Assembly: GCF_018596335.1 (NCBI RefSeq)
Contig: NZ_JAHEPS010000002.1
Location: 248,001-312,000, forward strand
Source: Shewanella jiangmenensis
GTDB lineage: Bacteria > Pseudomonadota > Gammaproteobacteria > Enterobacterales > Shewanellaceae
DNA length: 64,000 bases
Direction of reading: 5' to 3'
Shown here: one piece after another, positions 1 through 9,103 of the stretch
Layout: each line of letters opens with the position of its first letter
Position numbering within the stretch: position 1 is the stretch's first letter
Translations under genes and position numbers: made by a program
The notes under the pieces: generated by a model
Databases searched by the model: none
What the model saw: the letters and a program-made list of their open reading frames with translations, nothing else
What the model was told of the DNA's origin: nothing

Positions 1-92
1 GTGCTAAAGTGCACAGAGTCTCGCCGCTGACAGCCGAATGCTGAAAGCCTACTCGTCTTTAATATGAATCGGCCTGTTATAAGAATCATCCT

Positions 93-566
93 TTGAAAAA
101 AATCGCCCTGTTTGTCGATGTACAAAACATCTATTACACCTGCCGTGAGGCGTATCAGCGCCAGTTTAACTATCGCAAACTCTGGCAGCAGCTCTGTGCC
201 GAGGGGGAGATTGTCAGCGCCTTTGCCTACGCCATTCATCGGGGTGACGATGGCCAGTTAAAGTTTCAGGACGCCATGAGGCATATAGGGTTTGAGCTTA
301 AGCTTAAACCCTTTATTCAGCGCAGCGATGGCTCGGCCAAGGGCGATTGGGATGTGGGCATCACCATAGATGTGCTGGAGACAGCGCCCGAGGTGGATTG
401 CGTGATACTGCTGTCCGGCGATGGCGATTTTGCGCTATTGCTGTCAAAGATAAGGCAAAAATACGGCGTTGAAGCCGAGGTGTATGGCGTGCCTGCGCTG
501 ACTGCAAAATCCCTGATGGAGGCGGCAAGCCGCTTTCATCCGATAGATGAGTCCTTGCTGCTCTGA
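93..566 (+). CDS. NYN-domain (LabA/DUF88-like) protein
   Basis: A 157-residue protein. The N-terminal FVDVQNIYY and the later LSGDGDF segment are typical of NYN domains, a PIN-like nuclease fold whose acidic residues bind metal; family members are putative RNases or RNA-binding proteins. The domain fills the whole protein, so it is a stand-alone form. The start is TTG; no convincing Shine-Dalgarno is seen, and a TATAAG -10-like hexamer lies only about 10 bases upstream (78-83), so the 5' leader may be very short. It stands alone and is followed by a minisatellite. The family call is good; the substrate is unknown. Confidence 0.8.
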   Translation: MKKIALFVDVQNIYYTCREAYQRQFNYRKLWQQLCAEGEIVSAFAYAIHRGDDGQLKFQDAMRHIGFELKLKPFIQRSDGSAKGDWDVGITIDVLETAPEVDCVILLSGDGDFALLLSKIRQKYGVEAEVYGVPALTAKSLMEAASRFHPIDESLLL

Positions 567-651
567 GGTGGGCAATGCTGTTCTTGCAAAACGGCTCTGG
601 CTAAGGTTTTGGGGCAAAGCTGCGCTGGCGTTTTGGTACTCTTTCACTGGA

Positions 652-794
652 TGCTTTCACAGGGCGCTTTCACAGTGCGCTTTGGCAGTGAGCTTTCACA
701 GTGCGCTTTCACAGTGCGCTTTTACAGTGCGCTTTTACAGTGAGCTTTGGCAGTGAGCTTTGGCAGTGAGCTTTGGCAGTGAGCTTTGGCAGTG
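652..794. repeat. 13-bp minisatellite, about 11 units
   Basis: Ten full 13-bp units run from 665 to 794, preceded by one diverged unit. Two subtypes alternate in blocks: cgctttCACAGTG or cgctttTACAGTG toward the left, and agctttggcagtg, repeated four times exactly, at the right. The array fills most of the gap between the NYN gene and the next gene. Exact right-hand copies and diverged left-hand copies suggest stepwise expansion. Confidence 0.9.
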
Positions 795-853
795 AGCTGG
801 GCGCAGGGACTATACTGGTTGCAGGTCTGTAATTACACTTGGGGGCAGGGCAG

Positions 854-1765
854 ATGTGCCGTGTCATCGCCATTTTTCTGTTAAGTTTGCTGCTGTTAGC
901 TGCTCCTGCCGGCGCCGCTTTTTCTGGCACTGCTATGTCTAACACTGAGGCTAATGCCGCTCCAGCTACGCTTGCTTATGCAGCGCCAGTTACGCTGGCT
1001 TATGCTGCGCCAGCTACGCTGGCTAAGGCCGCCGCGCCTGTGCTGACTTTTTGCGTCGAAGCGACTGAGTTTCCACCCTATAACTATTTTGTCCGTAAAG
1101 AAGGCGCGCGAACCGGCGAGCTTGCCGGTTACGACATCGACCTGCTTGAGCAGGTGTTTGGTAAGACAGGTGTCGGCCACAAAGTCATCGCCCTGCCGTG
1201 GCGGCGCTGCCTGAAAGAAGTGCAGGAAGGGCTTATCGATGGCGCCATGAGCGCGTCGCTTAATGACGAGCGCCGGCGGCTGTATCTCCCGTCCGACGCC
1301 TATTATTACCTGACACCAAGTTACTTCTACCTCACGGCCGATGTTCCTAAGCCGCCTGATATCAAGTCAGTTTATGACCTCGCCCAGCATGGCCCTGTGT
1401 GCGGTATCAAGGGCTTTAACTACGTGAATTTTGGTTGGCTTGATGCGGATAAGCTAAATAAAATCAACGAACTGTCATTGCTGCCGTCGATGCTTAAGCT
1501 TAAGCGCTGCCGCTTTTTTCTGGAGCGGATGGAGACCCTGACCGGCACCTTATTGCTGAATCAAAGTAATGCCCTGGTGCGGGAGCTCAGCGCCCAGCCT
1601 GTGCCCGGCATTGCGCCCGAACCCTTCCATATGCTGATTTCACCCAAATCCCCCCATGCAGCGCTTATCCGCGAGCGGTTTAACCAAAAGGTCGAAACCA
1701 TGCGCGCAAACGGCGAACTCGATGCCCTGCTTCGCCATCACCTCAAGCGCTTACAGCAGGAATAA
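854..1765 (+). CDS. Periplasmic solute-binding protein, SBP_bac_3-like
   Basis: A 303-residue exported protein resembling amino-acid-type periplasmic binding proteins (PF00497). A hydrophobic signal peptide ends near AGAAF. The mature part opens with LTFCVEATEFPPYNYF and contains ELAGYDIDLLEQVF, the usual first lobe of the fold. No permease or ATPase gene is adjacent, so it may be an orphan binding protein, as is common in Shewanella and Vibrio. Between the signal peptide and the domain lies an in-frame 24-bp repeat (about three copies) encoding variants of TLAYAAPA. I chose ATG 854; a TTG at 839 is also in frame. Ligand unknown. Confidence 0.75.
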   Translation: MCRVIAIFLLSLLLLAAPAGAAFSGTAMSNTEANAAPATLAYAAPVTLAYAAPATLAKAAAPVLTFCVEATEFPPYNYFVRKEGARTGELAGYDIDLLEQVFGKTGVGHKVIALPWRRCLKEVQEGLIDGAMSASLNDERRRLYLPSDAYYYLTPSYFYLTADVPKPPDIKSVYDLAQHGPVCGIKGFNYVNFGWLDADKLNKINELSLLPSMLKLKRCRFFLERMETLTGTLLLNQSNALVRELSAQPVPGIAPEPFHMLISPKSPHAALIRERFNQKVETMRANGELDALLRHHLKRLQQE

Positions 1766-1994
1766 GCGACCTGCCCCCAGTCGAAATGACCGCTTTGACG
1801 CTAAAACCGCATGAGCGTTTTGCCTGCACTACTGGTCGCACGGGCTCTACGGTGTCGTTTATTTGCACTCGCTGCTGCAATCTCTTTACCATCAGCTTGG
1901 GGCTTGTGTTACTGGGTCTGCTTGACCAAATAAAGTATGATGCGGCCTCAAAATCAGAATTAAGCATCATAGATAGCGCAGGGACGTTGTTGAT

Positions 1995-2855
1995 ATGAAA
2001 AGGATTACGGCCACAATGGCCTGGGTGCTGGCTTCCGGCAGTGTTTTACTTTCAGGTTGCATCATGCCGGTCAAATTTGAGAAGTTCGATTTGCATGAAA
2101 GCGGCGTGACCAAGCTTTATCTGGTCACAGACTGTTTTATGCTGGACGATGTCAGTGACACTCAGACACTGGATGCAGCATACAATCTTGGGATCTGCGA
2201 ACGGCTGGCAGATAAGCTTGAAGAGCTGATTGAGCGCCAGACGCCGCTTAGCGTAGAAACTCAACTGGTAACGGCAGGTTTGCAGGCCGGGCCATCACGA
2301 ACCATCGCGGCCACCGACGAAACGCAAGGGCAGCTGTTGTTGCCGGTCATCGCAAGGGACAACAGCAGCGATGACAATATGCGGCTGGTGCACAATCGGG
2401 TGTCAGCCAATCTGAGTCAACAAATTCTCAATTACGGCCGTAAACAGGACTACCTTGCCCGCCTGCAGCAGGGGCCGCAAAGCGATATTCTCACCCTGGC
2501 ACTGAATGACAATGAAGTGGTGATGTATGTGCAGCTGATTGGGTTAAAAGCTAACCCAACGACTCAGAATGTGCAGATTGCCTTAGCCATGTTGTCGGCT
2601 GGTACAGCGGTTTATCTGGAGCAAACTGCCGTATCGGCCACCGCCGTGATTTTGGATCGGGAAGGCAAAGTCCGCTGGGCCGATGTCGCCATTTACACCA
2701 GCGAAGTGGCATCCGACTGCAAAGTGCACTCGGTCAAGAGTCTGCTGCTTGGCGAATTCCCGTTGGCCGGGCTTGACCCGGAAAGCAAAGCCAAAACGCG
2801 GGAGTGCTGGGAAGGCGACCCCCGCGGCATGTCAGTGACCGACCAAGGCTCGTAA
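1995..2855 (+). CDS. Predicted lipoprotein of unknown function
   Basis: A 286-residue protein with an N-terminal signal ending in a lipobox (LLSGC), so it is probably lipidated and envelope-attached. No recognisable domain. The mature part has scattered Cys residues (TDCFML, GICERL, ASDCKV, RECWEG) and a hydrophobic patch around ALAMLSAGTAVYLEQ. It converges with the DinB-like gene, leaving 79 bases between stops. A TATGAT -10-like hexamer lies at 1936-1941. Confidence 0.7.
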   Translation: MKRITATMAWVLASGSVLLSGCIMPVKFEKFDLHESGVTKLYLVTDCFMLDDVSDTQTLDAAYNLGICERLADKLEELIERQTPLSVETQLVTAGLQAGPSRTIAATDETQGQLLLPVIARDNSSDDNMRLVHNRVSANLSQQILNYGRKQDYLARLQQGPQSDILTLALNDNEVVMYVQLIGLKANPTTQNVQIALAMLSAGTAVYLEQTAVSATAVILDREGKVRWADVAIYTSEVASDCKVHSVKSLLLGEFPLAGLDPESKAKTRECWEGDPRGMSVTDQGS

Positions 2856-2934
2856 GCCGCGGTCATTGGCAAGTTGGGCTTGATCCAAGATCAGCTGAAC
2901 TCGCCTGCAACCCGCTAAGTTGTTAAAGCATCGG

Positions 2935-3441
2935 TTATTTCGTTTTTTCTGCGTCCCTTCGCCATGGCTCCTGCTGATGCAGAAACCGGCAGAAGGTATC
3001 CGCCGGACGCTCAAGCGCGTTGGCGGCCAGGGTGCGCGACGCCATGCCCCTGTGGTTACTGCCATGGGTCAGCAGGTGCAGGAGGATCTCTTCGATGGAC
3101 ATGAGCCCAGCATCACCGTCGGTAAAGCGGAAGTGAATAGTCTGGCTGAGGCGCTCCGGAGTGAGGGTTTCGCAAAACGTGACCAGCCAGGCGTCGTTGG
3201 ACGCTATCCGTTGCCGTAACTCGGCAAAGCTCGGGGTCTCTGGGGTATTGTCGGCCTGATAAAGCTCCGGCGTGCCTGAAACCCGGCTGATAAACAAACT
3301 GTCCACCACGGTCGTGTGGTTGAGTATTCTCACAAAGAAGGTGGCATCATTCGGCGCCAGTAAATGCAACTGACGCTCGCCAAAGGCGAGCAATTCCTCG
3401 TTAGCCCATTGTTTGTATTTGAATGCATTGATAAAAAGCAT
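2935..3441 (-). CDS. DinB/YfiT-like four-helix protein
   Basis: A 168-residue protein of the DinB family (DUF664-like metal-dependent four-helix bundles). The potential metal ligands are visible: His in RILNHTTVVDSLF and the H-x3-H pair in LLTHGSNHRGM. It begins MLFINAFKYKQWANEEL, the usual first helix. Many relatives are thiol-dependent transferases or uncharacterised stress proteins, so the activity cannot be named. Monocistronic as far as can be seen. Confidence 0.75.
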   Translation of the reverse strand: MLFINAFKYKQWANEELLAFGERQLHLLAPNDATFFVRILNHTTVVDSLFISRVSGTPELYQADNTPETPSFAELRQRIASNDAWLVTFCETLTPERLSQTIHFRFTDGDAGLMSIEEILLHLLTHGSNHRGMASRTLAANALERPADTFCRFLHQQEPWRRDAEKTK

Positions 3442-3544
3442 GTCAGCGAATCATCCTTGGATTGCAGGCTATGCCCGGCGCAAAATGAGCCAAGCCCCTT
3501 ATCGTCGGCCGAAACAACTGGCCCGGCGTTGCTTATGGTAAGCA

Positions 3545-3609
3545 CTGATTTACAGCCCTGATTTACAGCTCTGATGCACTGTTCTGATGGATAGCCTTGA
3601 CGGACAGCA
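3545..3609. repeat. Degenerate 13-bp tandem repeat, five units
   Basis: Units of 13 bp start at 3545, 3558, 3571, 3584 and 3597. The first two are ctgatttacagcc and ctgatttacagct; the later ones keep the ctgat/ttgac start but drift. The period matches the array at 652-794 but the sequence is unrelated. Confidence 0.75.
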
Positions 3610-3687
3610 ATGACGTTAAGCTCACTGAGTATCAACAACATCAGGCCGTCATTTAGGGCGGCGTTTCAAAGCAGACGATAAAAGGCG

Positions 3688-3711
3688 AAAAAAGGCAAGC
3701 ACCGGCTTGCC
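3688..3711 (-). terminator. Rho-independent terminator, minus strand
   Basis: A perfect 7-bp stem GGCAAGC/GCTTGCC with a 4-base loop. On the minus strand it is followed by TTTTTT. It lies about 225 bases past the stop of the acid phosphatase gene and probably ends that transcript. Confidence 0.65.
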
Positions 3712-3935
3712 CGATAGTTTGGTTTTACGCTGGGCGCCGGTGCCGTGTCTCGTGCGCAGATGCAGAATGTCGTGTGCAGAAGCATAGTGTCGAGCTTACT
3801 GGCCGCTGGCCGTGCGTAATTTCTTTCGTAAGTGCCGCGCAAACAGTGCCAGATTCTAATCTCGAATCACCAATCGCCAATCGCCTCTTGAGCCGTTTCA
3901 GAGCTGCACCGGTGCTGACCTCTATGCAGCGGCGC

Positions 3936-4865
3936 TCAGGGGCGAATGGCCAGCGCGGCGGCCTCGGCGGCGCAATCGGTGGGCGATGCGCTGCCCGTGT
4001 TGAAATCCTTGCCTGCCTTTGTATTAGCGGCGTGAAGTGCTGCCACTTCGGCCTTGGCGGCGGCAAGATCTGCCTGAAACTGCGGATTGGCGTGCAGTCT
4101 GGCAACTGTGGCGGCGCCGAGGGTGCGGCCGGTGACTACGTCGCTGTGCCAGTGCACATTGCAGACATTACGGCTTTCACCGAAAGCGAGCCCACGCGCC
4201 AGCAGGGCGTCGGCCTGCTCGGGGGCGATTTCGGCAAGCACCAGGGCCCAGGCCCAGCCAATGGCGGTATGGCCAGACGGATAAGAGCCATTTTTTGCCA
4301 GGGCAGCTTCTTCATCCGGGGAGCAGCTGCCTTGCTGATTTACCATAAAGGGGCGGCTGCGCTGGTAGTGGTTCTTCGCCTTGTAGGTCGAGAGCCCGGC
4401 GTCAGTCAGGGTGCGGCGCAGCAATTGATACAGCCTTGGGGTTTGCGCTTCGCTGATGGGGGCGTTGAGGGCGCAGCTGAAAATACCGGCCGCAGCGGGG
4501 AAGTGCAGATTGGCGTCGCTGATGGCAAGCTGCCAGCGCGGGGTGCCTTTAAGTGCCTGCATCCGCGTGGCTATGTCGAGGTCGAGCGCTGCACTTGCCG
4601 AGCCCTCTGCGGGTGGCGGGGCAACCAGCTCAAGGCTGTTTGGCAGGGTGTTGCCATCAAGGTAACCCGTGAGATAGCCGGGGCGCAGTTCGGCCACCGT
4701 CACCATGGGATTGTCATCAGGGGCGGCGGCGCAGCCACCAAGCAGCAGACCGGTGACAAGGGCGGCGCTTAGTAATCTTGCATGCCGTTTGGTCTGAGCT
4801 CCCGAGTGACAGACGTCTTTGATTCGGGTGCTGTATGTTGGTGTGGCAGGCGTAACAGGCATCAT
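3936..4865 (-). CDS. Class A non-specific acid phosphatase, PAP2 family lipoprotein
   Basis: A 309-residue PAP2-superfamily phosphatase. All three parts of the active-site signature are present: K-x6-RP (KNHYQRSRP), PSGH in GSYPSGHTAIGW, and SR-x5-H-x3-D (SRNVCNVHWHSD). The GSYPSGHT form is the class A bacterial acid phosphatase signature. It should hydrolyse phosphomonoesters in the periplasm through a phospho-His intermediate. The signal ends in LLLGGC, so it may be a lipoprotein; about 30 residues precede the hydrophobic core, so the true start could lie inside. AGGGAGA precedes the chosen ATG. Confidence 0.88.
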   Translation of the reverse strand: MMPVTPATPTYSTRIKDVCHSGAQTKRHARLLSAALVTGLLLGGCAAAPDDNPMVTVAELRPGYLTGYLDGNTLPNSLELVAPPPAEGSASAALDLDIATRMQALKGTPRWQLAISDANLHFPAAAGIFSCALNAPISEAQTPRLYQLLRRTLTDAGLSTYKAKNHYQRSRPFMVNQQGSCSPDEEAALAKNGSYPSGHTAIGWAWALVLAEIAPEQADALLARGLAFGESRNVCNVHWHSDVVTGRTLGAATVARLHANPQFQADLAAAKAEVAALHAANTKAGKDFNTGSASPTDCAAEAAALAIRP

Positions 4866-5723
4866 TCATCTTCTCCCTGATGGTTTGCGGCCGCTTTAGG
4901 GTACACCGGCGCTTTAGGGTGCTTTGGCTTTCGGGTGCTTTGGCTTAAGGGGACGTTGGCTTTGATTCTTGGCGTCCGGTTTTATTATGTCCTGAATTAC
5001 AGCTGTGACAATTCCAGTGCCAATGACTCCTGATTGTGGACGGGAAAAAGGCTATCTGTCCATAGCACTTGCGCAGGCTTTGCCTGGCGCACAAACAGCC
5101 ATGCCAAAGTCGAGCTTTTCTTTTTAGCCGCGTTGCTGCCCTCCCCAATATCTGTATTCCCCCGGCTAACTGCGGCGTTATTTGAATCCTGATCTTTTGG
5201 CGCTGTAATGCCGAATTCGATTTCACCGCTTCATCAATAGTGCTCAATCGGCCACTTTTTAACGGTGATGGCTGCGCTCAGGTCGGCGGCAGCTGATAGA
5301 AACCGTAAATGTAACGGCACTTGTGACCGTGTAAGTTGCAGGTTTCGCTGCGTCATTGCTTTCGGGCGTTAATGTTGGCGCAATGTAGTGGGCACTTTAA
5401 CACTATGGATTGATTTACAAGCGTCAGGCGACGCGACTGCAGCGCGGTGCAACTCCATTTAGATGACATTTCGGACGGGAGCTGCCTGGCTCCAGTGCCT
5501 GTGCTGGCGAGCTTTTTCCTGTGCGGTGCTTATGTTAGGGAGGGCTGATATAGTCAGAGATGGACGATTTACATCTTAACTCTAAGGCAATGTGCTGATT
5601 TTACAGCTCAGTTCACGGCGGGTATGGTGACTCTTGAGATACTTGCTCAACAATTGCCCTTGCGTGCTGGCTGCGCCTGTGCAGGTTGTTTATGGCCGCT
5701 CAGGCCGTTAAAAGGAGTTTTTG
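4866..5723. other. Long non-coding spacer
   Basis: About 860 bases with no supportable gene. It contains a 16-bp tandem repeat at 4911-4958 and, just before the next gene, an AAAGGAG ribosome-binding site (about 5711-5717). A 100-codon minus-strand frame at 4945-5247 has no ribosome-binding site or recognisable domain and overlaps the repeat. Decayed gene sequence cannot be excluded. Confidence 0.5.
4911..4958. repeat. 16-bp tandem repeat, three units
   Basis: Units gctttagggtgctttg (4911), gctttcgggtgctttg (4927) and a diverged third (4943). A shorter copy of the start, gctttagggt, lies at 4893. Confidence 0.75.
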
Positions 5724-7022
5724 ATGAAAAAAAGTGTATTGCTTTCCCTGGTGGCGCTGGCGACTGCCCCTGCATTGCAGGCCAAGCCTATCGCAGATGA
5801 GTTGGCCAAGGATGCCTTTATTTATGGCTACTCCATCGATGAAGCGTATAAGTTTTTCTATGAGACCGCAGTGAAGACTGACACGCCGCTGAATCGATTC
5901 CAGAACATCCGTCACATTGCGGACGACAGCTACACTGCCCACGTGACCATCAACAACGACACGCTGCATTTGATGGGGTGGCTTGATGTGGCCGCCGAGC
6001 CCGTGGTGGTGAGTATCCCGGATATGGACCCAGGCCGTTATTGGATTTTGCACACCATGGACATGGGTCACTACACCACCTCGATGATTGGTTCGAGGCT
6101 GCGTAAAAACGAAGGCGGTGCCTTTATGTTTGCGCCGCGCTCGTGGCAGGGTGAGGTGCCTGCCAGTGTGGATGAGGTGATCCGGGTCGACTCCAACCTC
6201 ATCAAACTGATGGGGCGCATTATGGCGGTGGGCAAAGAAGATGAGAAACTCGCCCTCAATTATATGGATCAGTGGAATATTCGGCCGCTGTCGGCCTATC
6301 TTGGCGTGTCCGGCCCCAAGGAAAAGGTGCGTACCTATCCTGATCCGGAAAAGTCGACCTGGCTTGAGCGGGTGAATTTTGTTTTGTGTGATGGCGACAT
6401 GGGTACGGCCGACAAAAAATGGCTGGACCAATATAAGAGTGTGGGAGTTGAGCCCTGTAAAACCGAGTTCAGTCAGGAGCAACTGGCAGCCGCCAAGGTG
6501 GGGGAAACGCTGGGGATGAAGCATCTGGTGGAGCTGGCACCCAAGATGGCCAACGCCGGAAAGCTGCTGGGTACCCGAGAGCAGCTTGCTGATGGCGCCC
6601 GCGATTTGTTTGCCGAGGGAACCTATCTTGGCCAGTGGGGATTGCCACCGGATGAATCTGTGTATCTCAAGGCCGAGGTGGGTGACGATGGTCAAAACAT
6701 CAATGGCGCCAATGGCAAAACCTATCAAATGCGGTTTAAGGCGCCGGATGTGAGTCAGTTCTGGTCTTTCACTGTGTACGGCTCGGACAACCGCCTGATG
6801 GCTCATAACGAAATCAACCGTCACAGCCGTGGTGACCGTACCCTGAAACCGGATGCCGATGGTATGTATACCATTGAACTTGGTGCTAAAGGCTCGGCCG
6901 ATAATCCGAACTGGTTGCCTATCCCCGAAAAGGACGCCTACATCATTATGCGAATGTACGGTCCTAGCAAAGAAGTTCAGGAAGGTGGGTATGAGTTCCC
7001 GGCCCTGAAGGTGGTGAAATAA
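5724..7022 (+). CDS. DUF1254/DUF1214 periplasmic protein
   Basis: A 432-residue exported protein. The signal peptide ends at ALQAKP. The N-terminal part (DAFIYGYSIDEAYKFFYE, then NNDTLHLMGWLDV) is typical of DUF1254. The C-terminal part (FWSFTVYGSDNRLM, then NWLPIP and IMRMYGPSKE) is typical of DUF1214. These domains usually occur together in proteins of unknown function, some linked to lipid or outer-membrane phenotypes. The start is ATG 5724 behind AAAGGAG; the TTG just before it is less likely. It is single, with its own terminator. Confidence 0.88.
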   Translation: MKKSVLLSLVALATAPALQAKPIADELAKDAFIYGYSIDEAYKFFYETAVKTDTPLNRFQNIRHIADDSYTAHVTINNDTLHLMGWLDVAAEPVVVSIPDMDPGRYWILHTMDMGHYTTSMIGSRLRKNEGGAFMFAPRSWQGEVPASVDEVIRVDSNLIKLMGRIMAVGKEDEKLALNYMDQWNIRPLSAYLGVSGPKEKVRTYPDPEKSTWLERVNFVLCDGDMGTADKKWLDQYKSVGVEPCKTEFSQEQLAAAKVGETLGMKHLVELAPKMANAGKLLGTREQLADGARDLFAEGTYLGQWGLPPDESVYLKAEVGDDGQNINGANGKTYQMRFKAPDVSQFWSFTVYGSDNRLMAHNEINRHSRGDRTLKPDADGMYTIELGAKGSADNPNWLPIPEKDAYIIMRMYGPSKEVQEGGYEFPALKVVK

Positions 7023-7054
7023 CCCGGCGAGACTGTATTGATTGCGTATGTAGA

Positions 7055-7084
7055 AGTGCGGCCCTCAGCGGCCGCACTTTTTTA
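7055..7084 (+). terminator. Rho-independent terminator after DUF1254 gene
   Basis: A perfect 9-bp stem AGTGCGGCC/GGCCGCACT with a 6-base loop, followed by a T-run. Confidence 0.9.
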
Positions 7085-7146
7085 TCATTTTTTTAGCGCA
7101 TTTGCCCCAGGCTCCAGGGCGATGTCGCAGGCTTGGCCTTGATATC

Positions 7147-8646
7147 TCAGGGCTGGTCTTTGGCAGGCTTGCTGGTTTCCAAGGGTTCTGCGCTGGTGCT
7201 TTCAGGTGTCGCGCCTGCGGCCAGATATTCGGTCCGCGCCTGCTGGTCATCCAGCGCCTCGCTGTTATCAGGCTCGTCAGCAGCATTCTTATCTGAGTCA
7301 GCTTCATCTGCCTCATTTGTTTCAACAGAGTCAGAATCAGCGTCATCTGTTTCATCAGAATCAGCATCCGTTTCATCTGGGTCGGTCGGGGCCGGGGTCA
7401 TTTGCTCCTGCACCGATTCGATGTCGAGCCGTGGGTCGAGGGCGGCGGCAAGGGGCGATGACACCAGGTCGCCGGTAGCCATCATATAGTCGTCTGTGCT
7501 TGGCACTTCGGCGCGTTGCTGGGAGTTGATGTACTTAAGCACGGCAAACAGCACCAGGGTACAGGCGGTCATAAAGCCGTAAAGCATACTGTTGCCAAAC
7601 CACTGCATCAGGGTGGAGGCAATCAGCGGCCCGATACAGGCGCCAAGGCCGAAGGTGAGCAGAATCGTGGCCGACAGGCCAACCCGCTCGCTTTGCTCGA
7701 CCCGCGAATTGGCCAGCGCGGTGGCGAGTGGGTACAGGGTAAAGCCAAGAATACCAAACAAAAAGGTCAGCACCAGCGTGAGGCTGGGGTGGTAGGGCAG
7801 TAGCGCGAGCCCCAGCGTCAGCACCGCAAGAATAAGGCAATTGATGCGGATAAGGCGGCTGCGGGACATGCGGTCAGACAGTTTTCCCATTGGCCACTGG
7901 GCCAACAAACCTGCGGCTATGGTGGCTGTCATAAAGGTTGCGACCTGCTGAGGATGCAGGCCAAGGTTGCTGGCATAGGCAGGCGCCAGACCATAAAAAG
8001 AGCCCACTATCATGCTGCCAATGGCGACAGTGGTCAGCGCCTGGGGCGCCTTTTTCCAGTAATGGGTGATATTAAGCGGCGCAGGCACCAGCGGCGCCGG
8101 GTGAATACGGCGGGTGATAGCAATCGGCACTATGCAGAGGGCAAAACAGATGGCGACCAACAGCAAGGGCTCAAGCCCCAAATCCGGATACAGGCTGATG
8201 GCGCCCTGACCGAGGATCAGCGCCAGATACGAGACAATCATATAGCTTGCGAACACTATGCCGCGCTGGCTGTTGTCGGCCTGCTCGTTAAGCCAGCTTT
8301 CAAGCACCATGTACTGGCACATCATCCCAAGCCCGACCAGCAGACGCAGCACTATCCACACCTGTAGGTTATCCACCAGTGCATGTCCAAGGGCCGAGGC
8401 GGCGACTATCCCGGCGCTGGCGGCAAAGGCGCGGATGTGCCCAACCTGGGCAATCAGCCGATGGCCGATTTTGGAGCCCGCCACCAGACCGGCGTAATAG
8501 GCCGACATCATGGCGCCAATCCAAATCTGTGGCACTGCCATGGCTGAGAGCTTAAGCCCCAGATAGGTGGTGAGCAGGCCACCGGCCAGCACTGTCAGCA
8601 GGGTAGTGCTGTAGAGAGAGGCAAAAGTGCGCAGTGGATTTGTCAT
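7147..8646 (-). CDS. MFS transporter, YcaD-like, with acidic C-terminal tail
   Basis: A 499-residue major facilitator with about 12 membrane segments. The first repeat carries GSKIGHRLIAQVGHIR, and the second carries MGKLSDRMSRSRLIR, the MFS loop motif. The overall pattern (LVGLGMMCQYMVLESWLNEQ) resembles the YcaD subgroup. The last ~110 residues form a cytoplasmic tail rich in Asp, Glu, Ser and Thr, with internal repeats such as DETDADSDETDDADSDS, not usual for the family. I chose ATG 8646, preceded by AAGGA; an upstream in-frame extension is unlikely because it reads through a tandem repeat. Substrate unknown. Confidence 0.85.
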   Translation of the reverse strand: MTNPLRTFASLYSTTLLTVLAGGLLTTYLGLKLSAMAVPQIWIGAMMSAYYAGLVAGSKIGHRLIAQVGHIRAFAASAGIVAASALGHALVDNLQVWIVLRLLVGLGMMCQYMVLESWLNEQADNSQRGIVFASYMIVSYLALILGQGAISLYPDLGLEPLLLVAICFALCIVPIAITRRIHPAPLVPAPLNITHYWKKAPQALTTVAIGSMIVGSFYGLAPAYASNLGLHPQQVATFMTATIAAGLLAQWPMGKLSDRMSRSRLIRINCLILAVLTLGLALLPYHPSLTLVLTFLFGILGFTLYPLATALANSRVEQSERVGLSATILLTFGLGACIGPLIASTLMQWFGNSMLYGFMTACTLVLFAVLKYINSQQRAEVPSTDDYMMATGDLVSSPLAAALDPRLDIESVQEQMTPAPTDPDETDADSDETDDADSDSVETNEADEADSDKNAADEPDNSEALDDQQARTEYLAAGATPESTSAEPLETSKPAKDQP

Positions 8647-8670
8647 CTGTCTGTCCTTACAACTGAGCGA

Positions 8671-8734
8671 CTGAGCATTTAGGGCTGAGCATTTAGGGTT
8701 GAGCTGGCACTGGCTGCTCTGGCACTGGCTGCTG
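8671..8734. repeat. Two adjacent tandem duplications (14 bp and 15 bp)
   Basis: ctgagcatttaggg is exactly doubled at 8671-8698. tggcactggctgct plus one variable base is doubled at 8705-8734. Both lie in the leader of the MFS gene. The rest of the 8647-9103 spacer shows no gene. Confidence 0.85.
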
Positions 8735-9103
8735 CGGTGCAGCCCTGAGGCCAAAGTATACCAATAATGTGACACCAGACCCTTGGATATCATATAGAAA
8801 GCGGATCTCGGTCTAATAATCGCGAGCAGTACATCATTCTTTTTTCCGGCGCCGCGCCTTAAGTTGCCTTTATCGCATCGGCGGGCGGGCTGAGTCGATT
8901 GTTTTGGCGGTTTTCAACCCTATGGCTGATGTGGAGTAAGCGTGGCGGCCAGTAGCGGCTTACTTCAGCAATTCTTGATATAAATGGATGAAAGCAATCG
9001 AAAAGTTTTATGGAGTTTTCACTCGGCGCTGAGTAAGATGGCCGATATGCCTTAATAAACAGAACTGCGTTCTGCTGTTATTGCGCCGAATAAGAGAGTG
9101 AGA

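Larger units (their letters stand above)
3442..3935. other. Non-coding spacer with 13-bp repeat
   Basis: About 490 bases without a credible gene. It holds a degenerate 13-bp tandem repeat at 3545-3609 and a hairpin terminator at 3688-3711. Short open frames here show no domain or start signal. Confidence 0.6.

Noticed and set aside
652..794. CRISPR array
   Set aside because: The 13-bp units are directly adjacent with no spacers; no cas genes nearby.
4945..5247. Possible 100-codon minus-strand gene in the long spacer
   Set aside because: No ribosome-binding site or domain, and it runs into a tandem repeat.
5700..6824. Long minus-strand open frame (374 codons) opposite the DUF1254 gene
   Set aside because: It lies wholly antisense to a clear family protein, has no start signal, and is explained by GC-rich codon bias.
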